From the NCBI RefSeq assembly GCF_039555335.1, contig NC_092642.1:9248752-9312751 (forward strand): 64,000 nt of DNA, given 5' to 3'. Position 1 is the first letter of the stretch. Every line of letters starts with the position of its first letter. This document shows, piece after piece, positions 25,901 through 34,549 of this stretch. The position numbers were made by a program, and so were the translations under genes. Under the pieces are notes generated by a model. It searched no databases. It was not told the DNA's origin and saw only the letters and a list, made by a program, of their open reading frames with translations. Source of the stretch: Amphiura filiformis. Lineage: Eukaryota; Echinodermata; Ophiuroidea; Amphilepidida; Amphiuridae.

Positions 25901-28900
25901 CCATACCTCAACAAGACACCGATTATCTATGGTAATGGTCTGTTTCTCACCCTTTATCTACTACGTAATGTACCTCTTGAAAAGCAATTGTTATTGTCAC
26001 CTCGTTTACTTCCTTTCGTTGTCTAGTACCGTGTTATCAAAAGCAATCAACTGTAGTACTGATTAATAATAAAATATCTTTTATACTTGTATTACTTGTA
26101 TTCTTTGCGAAACATTGTTTATGCAATTAATAGAAGCATGGAAGGACTATGACAGAAGCAAGCCCAGCATCATCAAGTTTGTTCTTGAGGAACGGTTAGC
26201 ATACCTTCTCAACGATCGGTGCCCATCGGCTCAGCTTATAACGTATGAGCATCCCCACTGCAACTGGTACGAGAATGCAGACCAAAGTTATAACGATATC
26301 TGTGTATGGGATGACTGAAGCCTCATCGGTCCAAGATCGGCTATAGATGAATAAATTCAGGGGCATCATTCCAAAAGCTAAGATGACAGAGGCAGTTGTC
26401 ATTACAACACTGTAATTTGAAATGGATTGGAATGAATTAATGTATACCGTACTAAACTACGTAGAATGGTGGCTATACAAATAAAATGCAATATATTGCC
26501 GGAACATTTATACGGAAGTAACTATACTATCTGTACTATATCATACAAGTTTATGCACCAACATCAGATGCATCAGAGAGTGCGATGACAGATTTCTATG
26601 ATATGGTACAAGGAGCTGTGGATATCATACCTAGAAGAGACTTACTCATCGTACTGGAGATTGGTATGCTAAGATTAGAAAAATGAAGGAGAAAACTCGG
26701 TGTATAGGCCAACGTGGACTTGGGATCAGAAATGAACGTGGAGACAAACTGGAGACATTTTATGAAGCTAATTTAACCTAGTCATTGGGAACACGTTTTT
26801 TGAACATCATCCACGGTTACTACGGACCTGGAGCCCAGGAGATTGGTTACATCATGCTTAGGAAGAGAACATCACTCCAAAATTACATTGAGCTTGCAAT
26901 GGAATAAATGAAAAATGCTAAGTCACCTGGCATTGATAATGTAGCTTGTGAGTTGTTAAAGGCAACTAACTGGGAAAGAAGGGATAGGCCTAATGTGGAG
27001 TCTATGTTGTATCATCTAGAAATGAAATGGCCAAGAGACTGGTGCAGGGCAGGGAGGGCAGTATCTATAAAAGAACTTTGAAAGAGTGCGCCAATCACCG
27101 GACCATCAGCATAATTTGTCATGCAAGTAAAATGCTTCTGAAGATCATCATCAAGAGAATGAGGAACAAAATGGAGCAAGAAATATCTGACGAGCAGGCA
27201 GGATTTAATGAAGGAAGGGGGACTAAGGATCAAATTGTTAATATCAGGAATGTGATAGAGAAATGCATAGAACATAGATTTCCTTTTTACATATGCTTCA
27301 TAGATTACAGTAAAGCTTAGCCATCCTCAGACATGTCAGAAGTGGGAAACTATGAAAAGGATGGGTTTCCCAAGTCATCTTGTGGACCTGATCAAGCGCT
27401 TATATGCAGACCGAGAATCTGCGGTCAGAAGAAGTAGTGGGGACACAGATTGGTTCAAGATTGGTAGAGGCTTACGACAAGGCTGTGTACTATCACCAAA
27501 TCTACTCTGAAGACACTATGAGAACAGATTTGGAGGGGTTTGAAGGTGGAGTGAAGCTTAGCGGTAGATAACTTGACTTGGTAGATACGCCGATGATACC
27601 ACTTTTTGTAGCTGCAGAGTAAAGCTGATTGATCTTTTGAAGCGCATCAAAGAGGCCAGCGAAGAAAAAAGCCTTCTCCTGAACACAAAGACGACAAAAA
27701 TAATGGTTGTTGACAGTGATGAGGTTGTGATAGATGGACAGGATAGCAGATTGAGGAAGTGAAGCAATTTGAATACCTGGGTTCAATGATTAACAACATC
27801 GGTGACAGCACAACTGAAATTAAGAGAAGACTGACTATTGCAATGACAACTGTGCAAGGCATGTCAAGCATATGGAAAAGTCGAGGCCTATCCATTGACC
27901 TCAAGGTACGCCTACTTCGTGCAACTGTGTTTTCCATTGCTACTTACTGATGTGATTATTGGGCTATGACCAAGAATGACAGGAAAAGAGTTGATGCTTT
28001 TGAGATGTGGAGTTTCAGGAGGCTTCTGCAAGTGACGTGGAAAGACAGGAGAACAAATTCCTGGATCCTTGACAAGATTGGTACAAGTCTAATTATCAGA
28101 AATGGCATAATGGAGAGAAAGCTGAAGAAAACGGGGGCCATACTGTCAGGAAACATGGAGGTGTAGAAAAACAAATTGTGCAATGAGCTATGGAAGGCCG
28201 ACGAGGAAGGGGAAGTCCACCAACATCTTGGACTAATGATCTGAAGCTGGTTTCTAACCAAGGAATGCAAGGTACAACGCACTTGAAATCAGATCGAGTG
28301 AGATGGCGTATTCTTGTGAAGACCACAGCAGCGCTACATAGCGCCACCTGACACACACATAACTATAGAGGTCCTGCATGTGATGTAGTATGCCGCAAAC
28401 GTGGCTGAATGTTCAACTCCGTTCAATAGAAGCAAGTCAATATCTCTAACATACAAACTAGTTTACTCCACATACAATACATAACTTGCACCACATGTGG
28501 ATCTCAACAGTATATTAAACAGACTGCATTACGGCCGAGGCGAGCGATCGCTTTCGCTCGCCACCGCTCGCCCAAACTCGATTTCTAGTGAGCAATTTTC
28601 CACTAGCCATAGGCACTAAATATCACTCGCTGCGAATCTCCCAAAATCAGTCATTGCATCAGCCAATTCAGCATTAAATCGATTTTCCAAGCGGAGAAAG
28701 TCAAAAAGTTTTAGTCAAATTTGTAATTTTTAAAATTTTATTAAACGGAATTTTTATTTACCTGAGGCATATGTCTCCATTGGTCCAATAGGTGTATAAG
28801 TTTGAAACTGTCCCTCCTGGTGAGCACCCAACGATCAACATACCAATCGCAAACTCGGCTTTAATTTGTAACGCATGAGCCAAACTAAATGTGAGCAAAG

Positions 28901-31900
28901 GCATCACAAGAAACTGAGATATAAAACCAATGATAACTCCCACTGGACGACGACACTGCAATAAAGATATTCATAGTAAACGTGAATCACATTTTGGTAA
29001 ATAATGAATTTCCATTTTACAAATCATTTTTGACAGTTTCGTATGTATTGGTTTGTATCAGAGTCATTGACGTTCCGTCAGCCTCACTGCTGGCGGTACG
29101 GCACAACAGTTCCATATCGTTTTGGTACAACAGATCCATATCGTGGTGACATGTCGCTAAGAGGAAATTTAATAACGACACGTTGTCTATTTGGAATTCA
29201 AATTGATTTTCTAATGAAAAACGCTATCAGCATCAGATAGGATGAGACATCAGTCACTCTGATGAAGTACATACACTCTCCGTAAGTATTGCCCTGGTTT
29301 TAACGCTTTGAGAATTAGAAAGGATATAGAAGTTCAGTTGCAAGGTTTATGGTTTTCAACGGTCGTGTATCTTTTGTGTGATAAGGCTTGCAAAAAGAGG
29401 TAGGCCTATATCTTAACAAAGTCACACAGGGGTCAAATTTCAAAATTGATTAGATTTTGTTCAAGTCCACCCCAAATTATCATTATTAAAAAGTTTTTGC
29501 GGGACATGAGAGCACATCAGAACTAGAAATATCGAATTGGATTCTGTATACGAAGAATGTCCTTCTGATATCAAATTTTTTTAATACGCGATATAATACG
29601 CGGTACAAATTTTATGGTAAATTATTAAAATATGTAGCTGGGAGGAAAAAGCTGGGAGGAAAAGCCGACGACCATTTGAAAATTTTGACCTTTCGTATAA
29701 AAGTTTTTTCCCCAAAAGACCTGAAAATATAAGGGTTTTGGGAAAAAATGTGTATCATCAATTAATACGAAAGGTCAAAAGTGTCAAGTGATCGTCGGCG
29801 TTTTCTCCCAGATACATACACTTAGTACATCATTAGATTTGCTTCGAGGACTGTTAAATATGAAAAGATTTTTTTTTTATTATGTCACCAATTTAAAAAA
29901 GGACATTCCTCGTATTCAGAATGCAAATTGATTTGTCTGATGTGCTCTCAGGTCCCACAAAAATACTGTGCAAATGTTGCTATCTGATTCCTTAAAGATT
30001 TCAGGATCAATTTAACGACATCATAAGAGGTTTATATTCAGGTTTTTTTGGGGTGTGGGACTTCCAAATAGTAGGTTTTTTTCGAAAAGAAAGTGCGCTA
30101 GCTCGCGTGTGCAACTATTTTGGCAAAAAGTGGACTTAAACACCCCTAAAATAATTTTGTTTACGTAGTTCTAAAACAAATCCAGTATAAAATAGGTGAT
30201 GTTGACATACCTCAATGACGTTTGGTGCTGTAACACAGCACTTTCTCAAATTGAATGACCAGCTTTGACCTTAGACGTCTGTTGCCTCCTGTTGGTAGGT
30301 GACGTAGGTGGCGCTGTTTTGGTTTTGGTTTGTATACCTCATTTAATAAGTCAATCCCCCCCCCAAAAAAATTGAATCGTCACAGTTTCCAGCAATTCAA
30401 AGATAACCCTCTTGACGCTGGTTGACCCTTTTAAAGGTTTTTTTTTATTTTATATTAAAACTGGTTTGTAAAATCGCTCGGAAACCACTCCTTTGTGCCG
30501 AATAACGTGATAAATATGTCATCACTAATGACCGCTATATAGGTCATTTTAAAAAGCTACCCCATTAGCGAGGATCGTCCTTAAAAACACCACTTCTTCC
30601 AGTAAAACATATAAAACGAGTTTTTTGATACCCCAATCGCGGATCCGCGTTTTGTTTTTCAAAACTGCCCTAAATCTGCGTTTTCTTTCACAGGGCTGTT
30701 ACAAGTATTATTCTAGTAAGATTGATTGGAATTCAAACAATCATAGAAATATTCAACAAATAAATATGTAATCTCTCTATTTGATATCAATCCAAAGATC
30801 AAAGTTTAATTTATTTACCCTGGAGATATCTATATCTCATTTCAATGTGCTTGCTGTGTAGTTTTGTCATTTTAAAGGGTGAATGTCCGATATATGTTCC
30901 CCGGGTAATGGACAAATTTCAAAATGTCTGCCCAAAATCCTTATCTGCTCTCGACATGCCAATAACACTTTGCCACACATGACGTGTAATCGCAATTTTT
31001 TACCCCATAAAGTATACACCTGAAAAATACCGTTCTTTTTTTTTACTGTGTTACAGCAGCAACATTATACGGAGGAGTCTGGCCCCATATCGTTTTCGTA
31101 CTATAATATACAAGTCTGACACACACATTCCCCACTACTATTCATGTTATCAGTGGTTATTGAATATAAACTTGCTGGTATTTGCAATTCAACTTGACAT
31201 GGGAGCCAGATATTGTCATTTGAAAGAACCATTATACTGAAAATAATAGATGGTTTGATAGCCTTCTTTTGGCACATTTTGGGTTACAAAAAACAAATAA
31301 AATCATTTTCCCGACCCATAATATCACAGTTTTAAACGAGAGCAAGTATGTTTTTTCCTCTCATGCTAAAATATTTTCCTCCTTTAAGATAAATAAATAC
31401 ATCGCCATAAAGTATACACATGAAAAATACCGTTCTTTTTTTTTTTACTGCGTTACAGCAGCAACATTATACGGAGGAGTCTGGCCCCATATCGTTTTGA
31501 AAGAGAGATCGGGTACCTATGGATACGGGACATGAGCATGATAAGTACGGGTACGGGTCCCTAATACCATTAGTACGCGTCCCAGGCCATGAGTACGGGT
31601 ACGGATATCCTTGAGTACGGGTACGGGTCCAAAGCCAAAATAGGGCGCGAGTACGGGTACGGGTACTATAATATACAAGTCTGACACACACATTCCCCAC
31701 TACTATTCATGTTATCAGTGGTTATTGAATATAAACTTGCTGGTATTTGCAATTCAACTTGACATGGGAGCCAGATATTGTCATTTGAAAGAACCATTAA
31801 ACTGAAAATAATAGATGGTTTGATAGCCTTCTTTTGGCACATTTTGGGTTACAAAAACCAAATAAAATCATTTTCCCGACCCATAATATCACAGTTTTAA

Positions 31901-32159
31901 ACGAGAGCAAGTATGTTTTTTCCTCTCATGCTAAAATATTTTCCTCCTTTAAGATAAATAAATACATCGCCTAAAAATTAGAAAGCAATATGTATGTGGC
32001 TCCAGTACTTACCGTAGTTTTGACATCCTTTATACTAATTACGCAACCCATTGATACCATGATAAACACCAAAAGAAAAGAGATTAGTATTCTATTAGCG
32101 AGTATTAGTTCATCGATATAGTGCGGTGGGTTTTCATCGGTGTCATTCATGGTGTTCAT
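16467..32159 (-). CDS. SLC10A: SLC10 bile acid:sodium symporter-like gene A, four exons, whole gene span
   Basis: Predicted Na+-coupled organic anion (bile acid/steroid conjugate) carrier of the plasma membrane. Coding exons are 32013-32159, 28762-28955, 26205-26409 and 16467-16922 (147+194+205+456 nt = 333 aa plus stop); NTCP/ASBT are about 348 aa. Every junction has GT/AG and phases fit: exon 2 ends with AG, exon 3 supplies T (Ser). Family marks are the CSPGGTVSN motif in exon 2 (Na+ site region), GDICLS-VVMTTAS across exons 2/3, and AFETGCQN in exon 4 with the conserved Glu and Gln of the Na+ site. A short N-terminus with an NDT glycosylation sequon precedes the first membrane segment. A tandem paralogue lies immediately upstream. 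The start is uncertain: the ATG used by gene B is deleted here, so I chose the downstream ATG at 32159. NTCP versus ASBT orthology cannot be decided from one window. Substrate is inferred from the family. Confidence 0.85.
17172..19043. mobile_element. TIR element with a periodic 15-bp subterminal motif
   Basis: The left end gttacctacgaatac (17172-17186) and right end gtattcgtaggtaat (19029-19043) are inverted. The same motif recurs forward at 17535, 17885 (1 mismatch), 17906 (variant), 18274, 18649 and 18838 (variant), and reversed at 18308 (variant) and 18679. No long frame. Located in intron 3 of SLC10 gene A. Confidence 0.65.
19044..20350. other. Intron 3 of gene A, no coding exon recognised
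   Basis: Contains the ribozyme-like core above and AT-rich sequence. A frame at 19588-19833 has no recognisable domain. Confidence 0.5.
19492..19525 (+). ncRNA. Hammerhead-ribozyme-like core
   Basis: CTGATGA, then a perfect 8-bp stem (GAGGAGGT / ACCTCCTC) with a 6-nt loop, then GAAAC: exactly the conserved two strands and stem II of a hammerhead ribozyme. Stems I and III are weak or absent around it, and a proper GUH cleavage triplet was not found, so it may be inactive. Hammerheads of this kind are known in terminal repeats of Penelope-like elements; a Penelope-like fragment in this window (35790) shares the nearby phrase ttgatcactc. Confidence 0.45.
20351..20755. repeat. Dispersed repeat family R1, copy 2
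   Basis: Same beginning as the copy at 5731, lies in intron 3 of SLC10 gene A. The distal 90 bp are inverted relative to copy 1. Confidence 0.75.
20778..21620. repeat. Degenerate tandem repeat, about 100-bp unit
   Basis: About ten diverged units containing agtgatttgacccc, gatgaccccaaaatgacc and accaaatttcataaacc. Spacing of the gatttgacc anchor varies from about 50 to 110 bp. Confidence 0.8.
21793..21888. repeat. 96-bp near-perfect palindrome
   Basis: 44-bp arms with few mismatches around a short centre; the outer tip gtcgtattcacacggtcgg recurs as a solo copy at 22236-22256. Looks like joined TIRs of a MITE family. Confidence 0.75.
22236..22256. repeat. Solo TIR matching the 21793 palindrome
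   Basis: gtcgtgttcacacggtcgg matches the tips of the palindrome at 21793-21888; the 350 bp between could be one MITE. Confidence 0.55.
22465..23045. repeat. Tandem duplication, about 295-bp unit
   Basis: 22465-22756 and 22757-23045 share atttttaccaaaatcggagc, ttgaccttggacctgttgag and gccccctgtatgat in order. Confidence 0.8.
23816..23892 (+). repeat. Decayed tRNA-like sequence (pseudo-tRNA or SINE head)
   Basis: A-box-like tggacgagcggtaaagcgc and B-box-like ggttcgagtct are 46 bp apart, but the T stem does not pair well, so I do not call a functional tRNA. Confidence 0.4.
23938..24080. repeat. Foldback element with strong hairpin
   Basis: Outer arms gtattccttttgttt / aaacaaaaggaatac, and inner arms gctgcccagagaccgttatc (24002) / gataacggtctcgggcagc (24036) around a 14-nt loop. 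Confidence 0.7.
24360..24560. other. GC-richer unassigned island
   Basis: Distinct composition in an AT-rich intron; contains ataatggggagcaccattgg, faintly like the ggggagctgc phrase of the SINEs. Not recognised as snRNA, rRNA or coding. Confidence 0.3.
25092..25395. repeat. Tandem duplication, 168-bp offset
   Basis: 25092-25235 and 25261-25395 share taacgtcgctgtgtgaaaaa and the following 110 bp with few changes. Confidence 0.85.
25640..25843 (+). CDS. Cysteine-rich open frame, unassigned
   Basis: Within a 96-codon frame beginning at 25553, the part from about 25640 has eight cysteines spaced C-12-C-3-C-12-C-7-C-3-C-14-C-7-C, including two CxxxC pairs (CFNEC, CRHDC). A possible acceptor (gaaaacag before ACACTTG, about 25645) and donor (gttgag/gtatgg, about 25828) would make an exon. 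Its last third is the left arm of a 159-bp palindrome. No signal peptide or known family is recognised, and it lies antisense inside intron 3 of SLC10 gene A. It may be chance or part of a repeat. Confidence 0.25.
   Translation, partial: TCAQPEKIRFNQLSCFNECYLGLIAFNGVKSCKGRDEFYCRHDCIMNGSKQTITIDNRCLVEVWFAC
25787..25945. repeat. 159-bp near-perfect palindrome
   Basis: Arms of about 77 bp with three mismatches (two adjacent to each other), centred on gaccccttcggggtc at 25866. The left arm overlaps the cysteine-rich open frame; the right arm is its mirror. Lies 260 bp from SLC10 gene A exon 3. Confidence 0.9.
26205..26409 (-). CDS. SLC10A: SLC10 gene A exon 3
   Basis: 205-nt exon, acceptor tttcaaattacag, donor GTATGC after GAG AAG, phase 0 at its 3' end. 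Encodes VVMTTASVILAFGMMPLNLF, then a loop (SRSWTDEASVIPY) and another membrane segment ending WAPIVEK. MTT and GMMPL are hallmarks of NTCP/ASBT at the same place. The following intron, 9.3 kb, is inflated by repeats relative to 637 bp in gene B. Confidence 0.88.
26544..28350 (+). mobile_element. RTE-like non-LTR retrotransposon remnant in gene A intron 2
   Basis: Translated pieces in shifting frames give the end of an APE endonuclease (YAPTSDA, FYDMVQG, PRRDLLIV; 26550-26660), RT entry (KSPGIDNVACELLKAT, 26930), EQAGFNEGRGTKDQI (27200), FIDYSKA followed by a TAG stop (27320), GRGLRQGCVLSP (27466), YADDTTF (27588) and C-terminal sequence (QFEYLGSMI, 27764; SFRRLLQVTWKDRRTN, 28012). Multiple stops and frameshifts make it dead. 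It lies antisense to the host gene. The end near 28350 is a C-terminal residue run; no clear tail is seen. Confidence 0.85.
28525..28575. repeat. Short GC-rich hairpin-prone island
   Basis: gcgagcgatcgctttcgctcgccaccg-type sequence in three interleaved copies of gcgag/ctcgc words inside gene A intron 1-2 boundary region; no known motif. Confidence 0.35.
28762..28955 (-). CDS. SLC10A: SLC10 gene A exon 2
   Basis: 194-nt exon starting TGT CGT CGT after acceptor tttattgcag and ending before donor GTAAAT. Encodes CRRPVGVIIGFISQFLVMPL..., two membrane segments and the signature GCSPGGTVSN, then YWTNGDICL. The PGGTxSN stretch corresponds to the crossover/Na+-binding helix region known from bacterial ASBT structures and human NTCP. 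It is nearly identical to gene B exon 2 at 40184-40377, including its surrounding intron sequence. Confidence 0.88.
29490..30000. mobile_element. Foldback MITE with nested inverted arms, about 500 bp
   Basis: Outer arms 29498-29580 and 29894-29990 (sharing gagcacatcaga and gaatgtcc) and inner arms 29635-29700 and 29765-29822 (ctgggagg..., gccgacga, tttgacctttcgta) are inverted. A solo copy of the right arm is at 42215-42310. Confidence 0.75.
31010..31975. repeat. Tandem duplication flanking a gtacggg microsatellite
   Basis: About 310 bp from gtactataatatacaagtct (31098) are repeated at about 31668; a second short duplicate (gcagcaacattatacggagg) occurs at about 31060 and 31460. A diverged version lies near gene B exon 1 (56090-56400), so it belongs to the duplicated gene block. 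Confidence 0.8.
31505..31670. repeat. gtacgggtacgg degenerate minisatellite
   Basis: About a dozen gtacgggtac units with interruptions. Confidence 0.8.
32013..32159 (-). CDS. SLC10A: SLC10 gene A exon 1
   Basis: Encodes 49 residues from MNTMNDTDEN to SIKDVKTT: extracellular N-terminus with sequon NDT, then the first membrane segment (ILISFLLVFIMVSMGCVI). The donor is GTAAGT directly after ACG, phase 0, joining exon 2 CRRPVGV. The reading frame stays open upstream to 32318 and past the donor to 31971; neither extension is conserved in gene B, so I exclude both. Two nearby ATGs (codons 1 and 4) could both initiate. Confidence 0.75.
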
Positions 32160-32472
32160 ATTTATGGTCGTGGCTAATTCGGTTATGAATAACGTCTCCA
32201 AGCTGAACTTTCTTTTCAAGAGTGCATGTAGTGTATAATTTTGCTGTACTCCCAAAAATTGTTCAAATCGAATCAAGTCACTATGCAGATTGACGAGGCA
32301 CGAATGAAAACCAAACATAATTTGACCTTATATTAATCAATAATTCATTTTATCACAGATCCTGTATCTGTGATTTTATTGACATTTACCATGTTTACCA
32401 AACATGGAAGTATAGTCAAGCAACGGATACAAAATAAGTTTATAAAACATAGGTTGCAGTAACTACAAGGCC

Positions 32473-32641
32473 GGTCGACTGCAGATCCTTCGAAACACGC
32501 TCCCTAACCCTAACCCTAACCCTAACCCTAACCCTAACTAACCCCTAACGCTAACCCTAATTAACCTCATTGTGACATCATCCAAGCAACAAAGTTCAAT
32601 TCCCATTGAAAAAGCGTTATCCGACGGATCTGCAGTCAACC
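32473..32641. mobile_element. Small TIR element containing telomere-type repeats
   Basis: Inverted ends ggtcgactgcagatccttcg (32473) and the complement of ggttgactgcagatccgtcg (right, ending about 32641), 169 bp total. Inside, 32500-32540 holds five or six CCCTAA units plus degenerate ones. Confidence 0.65.
32502..32558. repeat. Interstitial telomeric repeat (CCCTAA)n
   Basis: Perfect ccctaaccctaaccctaa run of about 37 bp then diverged copies, complementary to the metazoan TTAGGG repeat. Confidence 0.9.
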
Positions 32642-32786
32642 ATTCTGCTACTTTTTATGGAATAAATAATGTATGAGAGCAAATACACATGCTTAGAAGA
32701 ACAGATTATTTTATAGCATCACGTATGGTACATGCATTTGAAGTGAAAGTTATAACACTATTTACGATATCATAGTCAGCTAAAAC

Positions 32787-33045
32787 TGAAGTCAAAGACA
32801 TCATGGAAAGGATTGGAGATGGGCAGGACATGTGGCAAGAAAAAACGACAACAGATGGACAAAAAGAGTCAACGAGTGGCAACCAAGAACAGGGAAGTAA
32901 GAAGAGGAAGGCAAAGACGAAGATGGCGAAATGACTTAAAAAGCATATAGAGGCACCACTTGAGCAAGGGATGCGCAAGACAGACAGAAATGAAGGATTC
33001 TTCAAGAGTGCTTCATACTACAGAGGATGAAACAGCCTAGGTGAG
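32787..33045 (+). mobile_element. Non-LTR retrotransposon C-terminal fragment
   Basis: In two frames reads WRWAGHVARKNDNRWTKRV, EWQPRTGK, then RRGRQRRRWRNDL. The WAGHVAR...RW.K...W.P...RRGR..RRW.D pattern is the standard C-terminus of many invertebrate RTE/related retroposons. Located in the 5' flank of gene A. Confidence 0.7.
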
Positions 33046-33266
33046 GTGAGTCAGTTACACCCATTAAAGTAAAAAAAAACCCCAGGGAATCAGGAGTAAG
33101 CCCATCAATATTCAAAGTTTCAGAAATATCTATTATCTATTATTTGGTGGGTTTTGGGAATTGAATAATTCAATCATTAGACTTATGCGTAACGTAGTAA
33201 ATGATGACCTGAAATTTATATCGAAGAAATCAACATAATCTTTGCCGAGATGCCTTGAATTTTTGC

Positions 33267-33735
33267 GGTGGCACCTATCCCAAGTTATTGGGGCCCCTAT
33301 GGTACTTAAGCATATTTATTGGGGCGGGCCCTGGTTCCGGAGGTACTGTAAGCACAGCAAGCTCATCAATAATAATGTAAAAACGTTTATTTTATGTTTT
33401 AATGCCATTATACAAGTATCTATACCCTTTGTTAAGATGTAAACAAGATTTAAGATAAATAGCGCCACCAGTGTTCAACTTTGCTTAAAAATGAACACAG
33501 ATCTTACATTAAATAGTGATACTTTTGGAATGGCATTTTACAGAAGTTGAATCAAATTAGCACATACTTACCAGAGGCCGGAAGATTTCAAAAAATGGGG
33601 GGGTGGCACCTATCCCAAGTTATTGGGGCCCTATGGTACTTATTTATGGGGAGGCGCCCCGGGCCCTGGTTCCGGAGGCACTGTATGCACATACTCACTC
33701 AGTAAACACAAAATGTAAAAACGTTTATTCAAAAC
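33267..33735. repeat. Tandem duplication, 335-bp offset
   Basis: ggcacctatcccaagttatt and the following 130 bp recur at 33267 and 33602, including ggccctggttccggagg. Confidence 0.85.
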
Positions 33736-34099
33736 GTTTTAATTACATTTAAATGTCGGCGTATATAAAGATTATGAATACGTTATTGTAAAATATTTTG
33801 AGCAAATATTTTTGCAAAATATTTTATCAACAGTTAAAATAACATTCTGTTAGAATGTTTTGCATTATGAACATATGATTAAAACGTTTTCATATCCTTC
33901 AAATATAACCCGACATTTAAACCTTTTATGTAAAACGTTTTGTGTTTGCTGGGCATACACATAGCTAAATAGTCTCTTTCTGAATAAGTTCAGGCGAGAG
34001 AAAAAAGAAAAAATTATGCATGCAAAGGTATCATTTCAATCAAAATTACTTATACGAATATCTCTGTTTACGGGTATAAAGCTAACCCTATGTTTTCCT

Positions 34100-34549
34100 C
34101 TAATATGCTGCTGCTGGTACCACAGTTTCCATTTCCTTTTCATTCATGTCATTTGCACACTCTTTGTAGTCATGAGATGGATTTTTGTTTGTGCGGTGTT
34201 TCACTCGCCAAATTGCCACACAAATTAACGGATCAACCATCATGAAAATACTAAACAATGATGGAAATGTCATCAAATCGGCAAAATCAGGATGCTCTGA
34301 AAAGGTCATTAAAATCAACGTCAGAGTTAGTGCAACATTTTGACATCCTGTCTCGAAAGCAATGGCCCGGCATTTGGTGTGTGACTGTTTAAGAAGAAGA
34401 GCCATACCGTAGCCGATGCTAAATCCAAGGAAAGGCAGCGTAACTGAAGCGAACCAAACCTTCCAGCCTGATGTGAACATCCGTGGATTGATAAGTCCAT
34501 TCAGAGTTATGACTATGGGAATCCCAATTAGTGCTACGATACTATTAAT
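34100..34549 (-). CDS. SLC10A: SLC10 gene B exon 4 (terminal)
   Basis: Acceptor tgttttttcag, first codon ATT (INSIVALIG), stop at 34100-34102. Encodes 149 residues with SGWKVWFASVTLPFLGF, AFETGCQN and tail NEKEMETVVPAAAY. The 3' flank (33720-34090) aligns with that of gene A (16140-16460). Confidence 0.88.
   Translation of the reverse strand: MNSIVALIGIPIVITLNGLINPRMFTSGWKVWFASVTLPFLGFSIGYGMALLLKQSHTKCRAIAFETGCQNVALTLTLILMTFSEHPDFADLMTFPSLFSIFMMVDPLICVAIWRVKHRTNKNPSHDYKECANDMNEKEMETVVPAAAY

Noticed and set aside
27502..28356. Several minus-strand open frames
   Set aside because: Antisense of the RTE RT and C-terminal region; the plus strand gives the recognisable YADD and QFEYLGS motifs.
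32160..32318. N-terminal extension of gene A exon 1 from an upstream ATG
   Set aside because: The homologous region of gene B has a 1-nt length difference that shifts the frame, so the extension is not conserved coding sequence.
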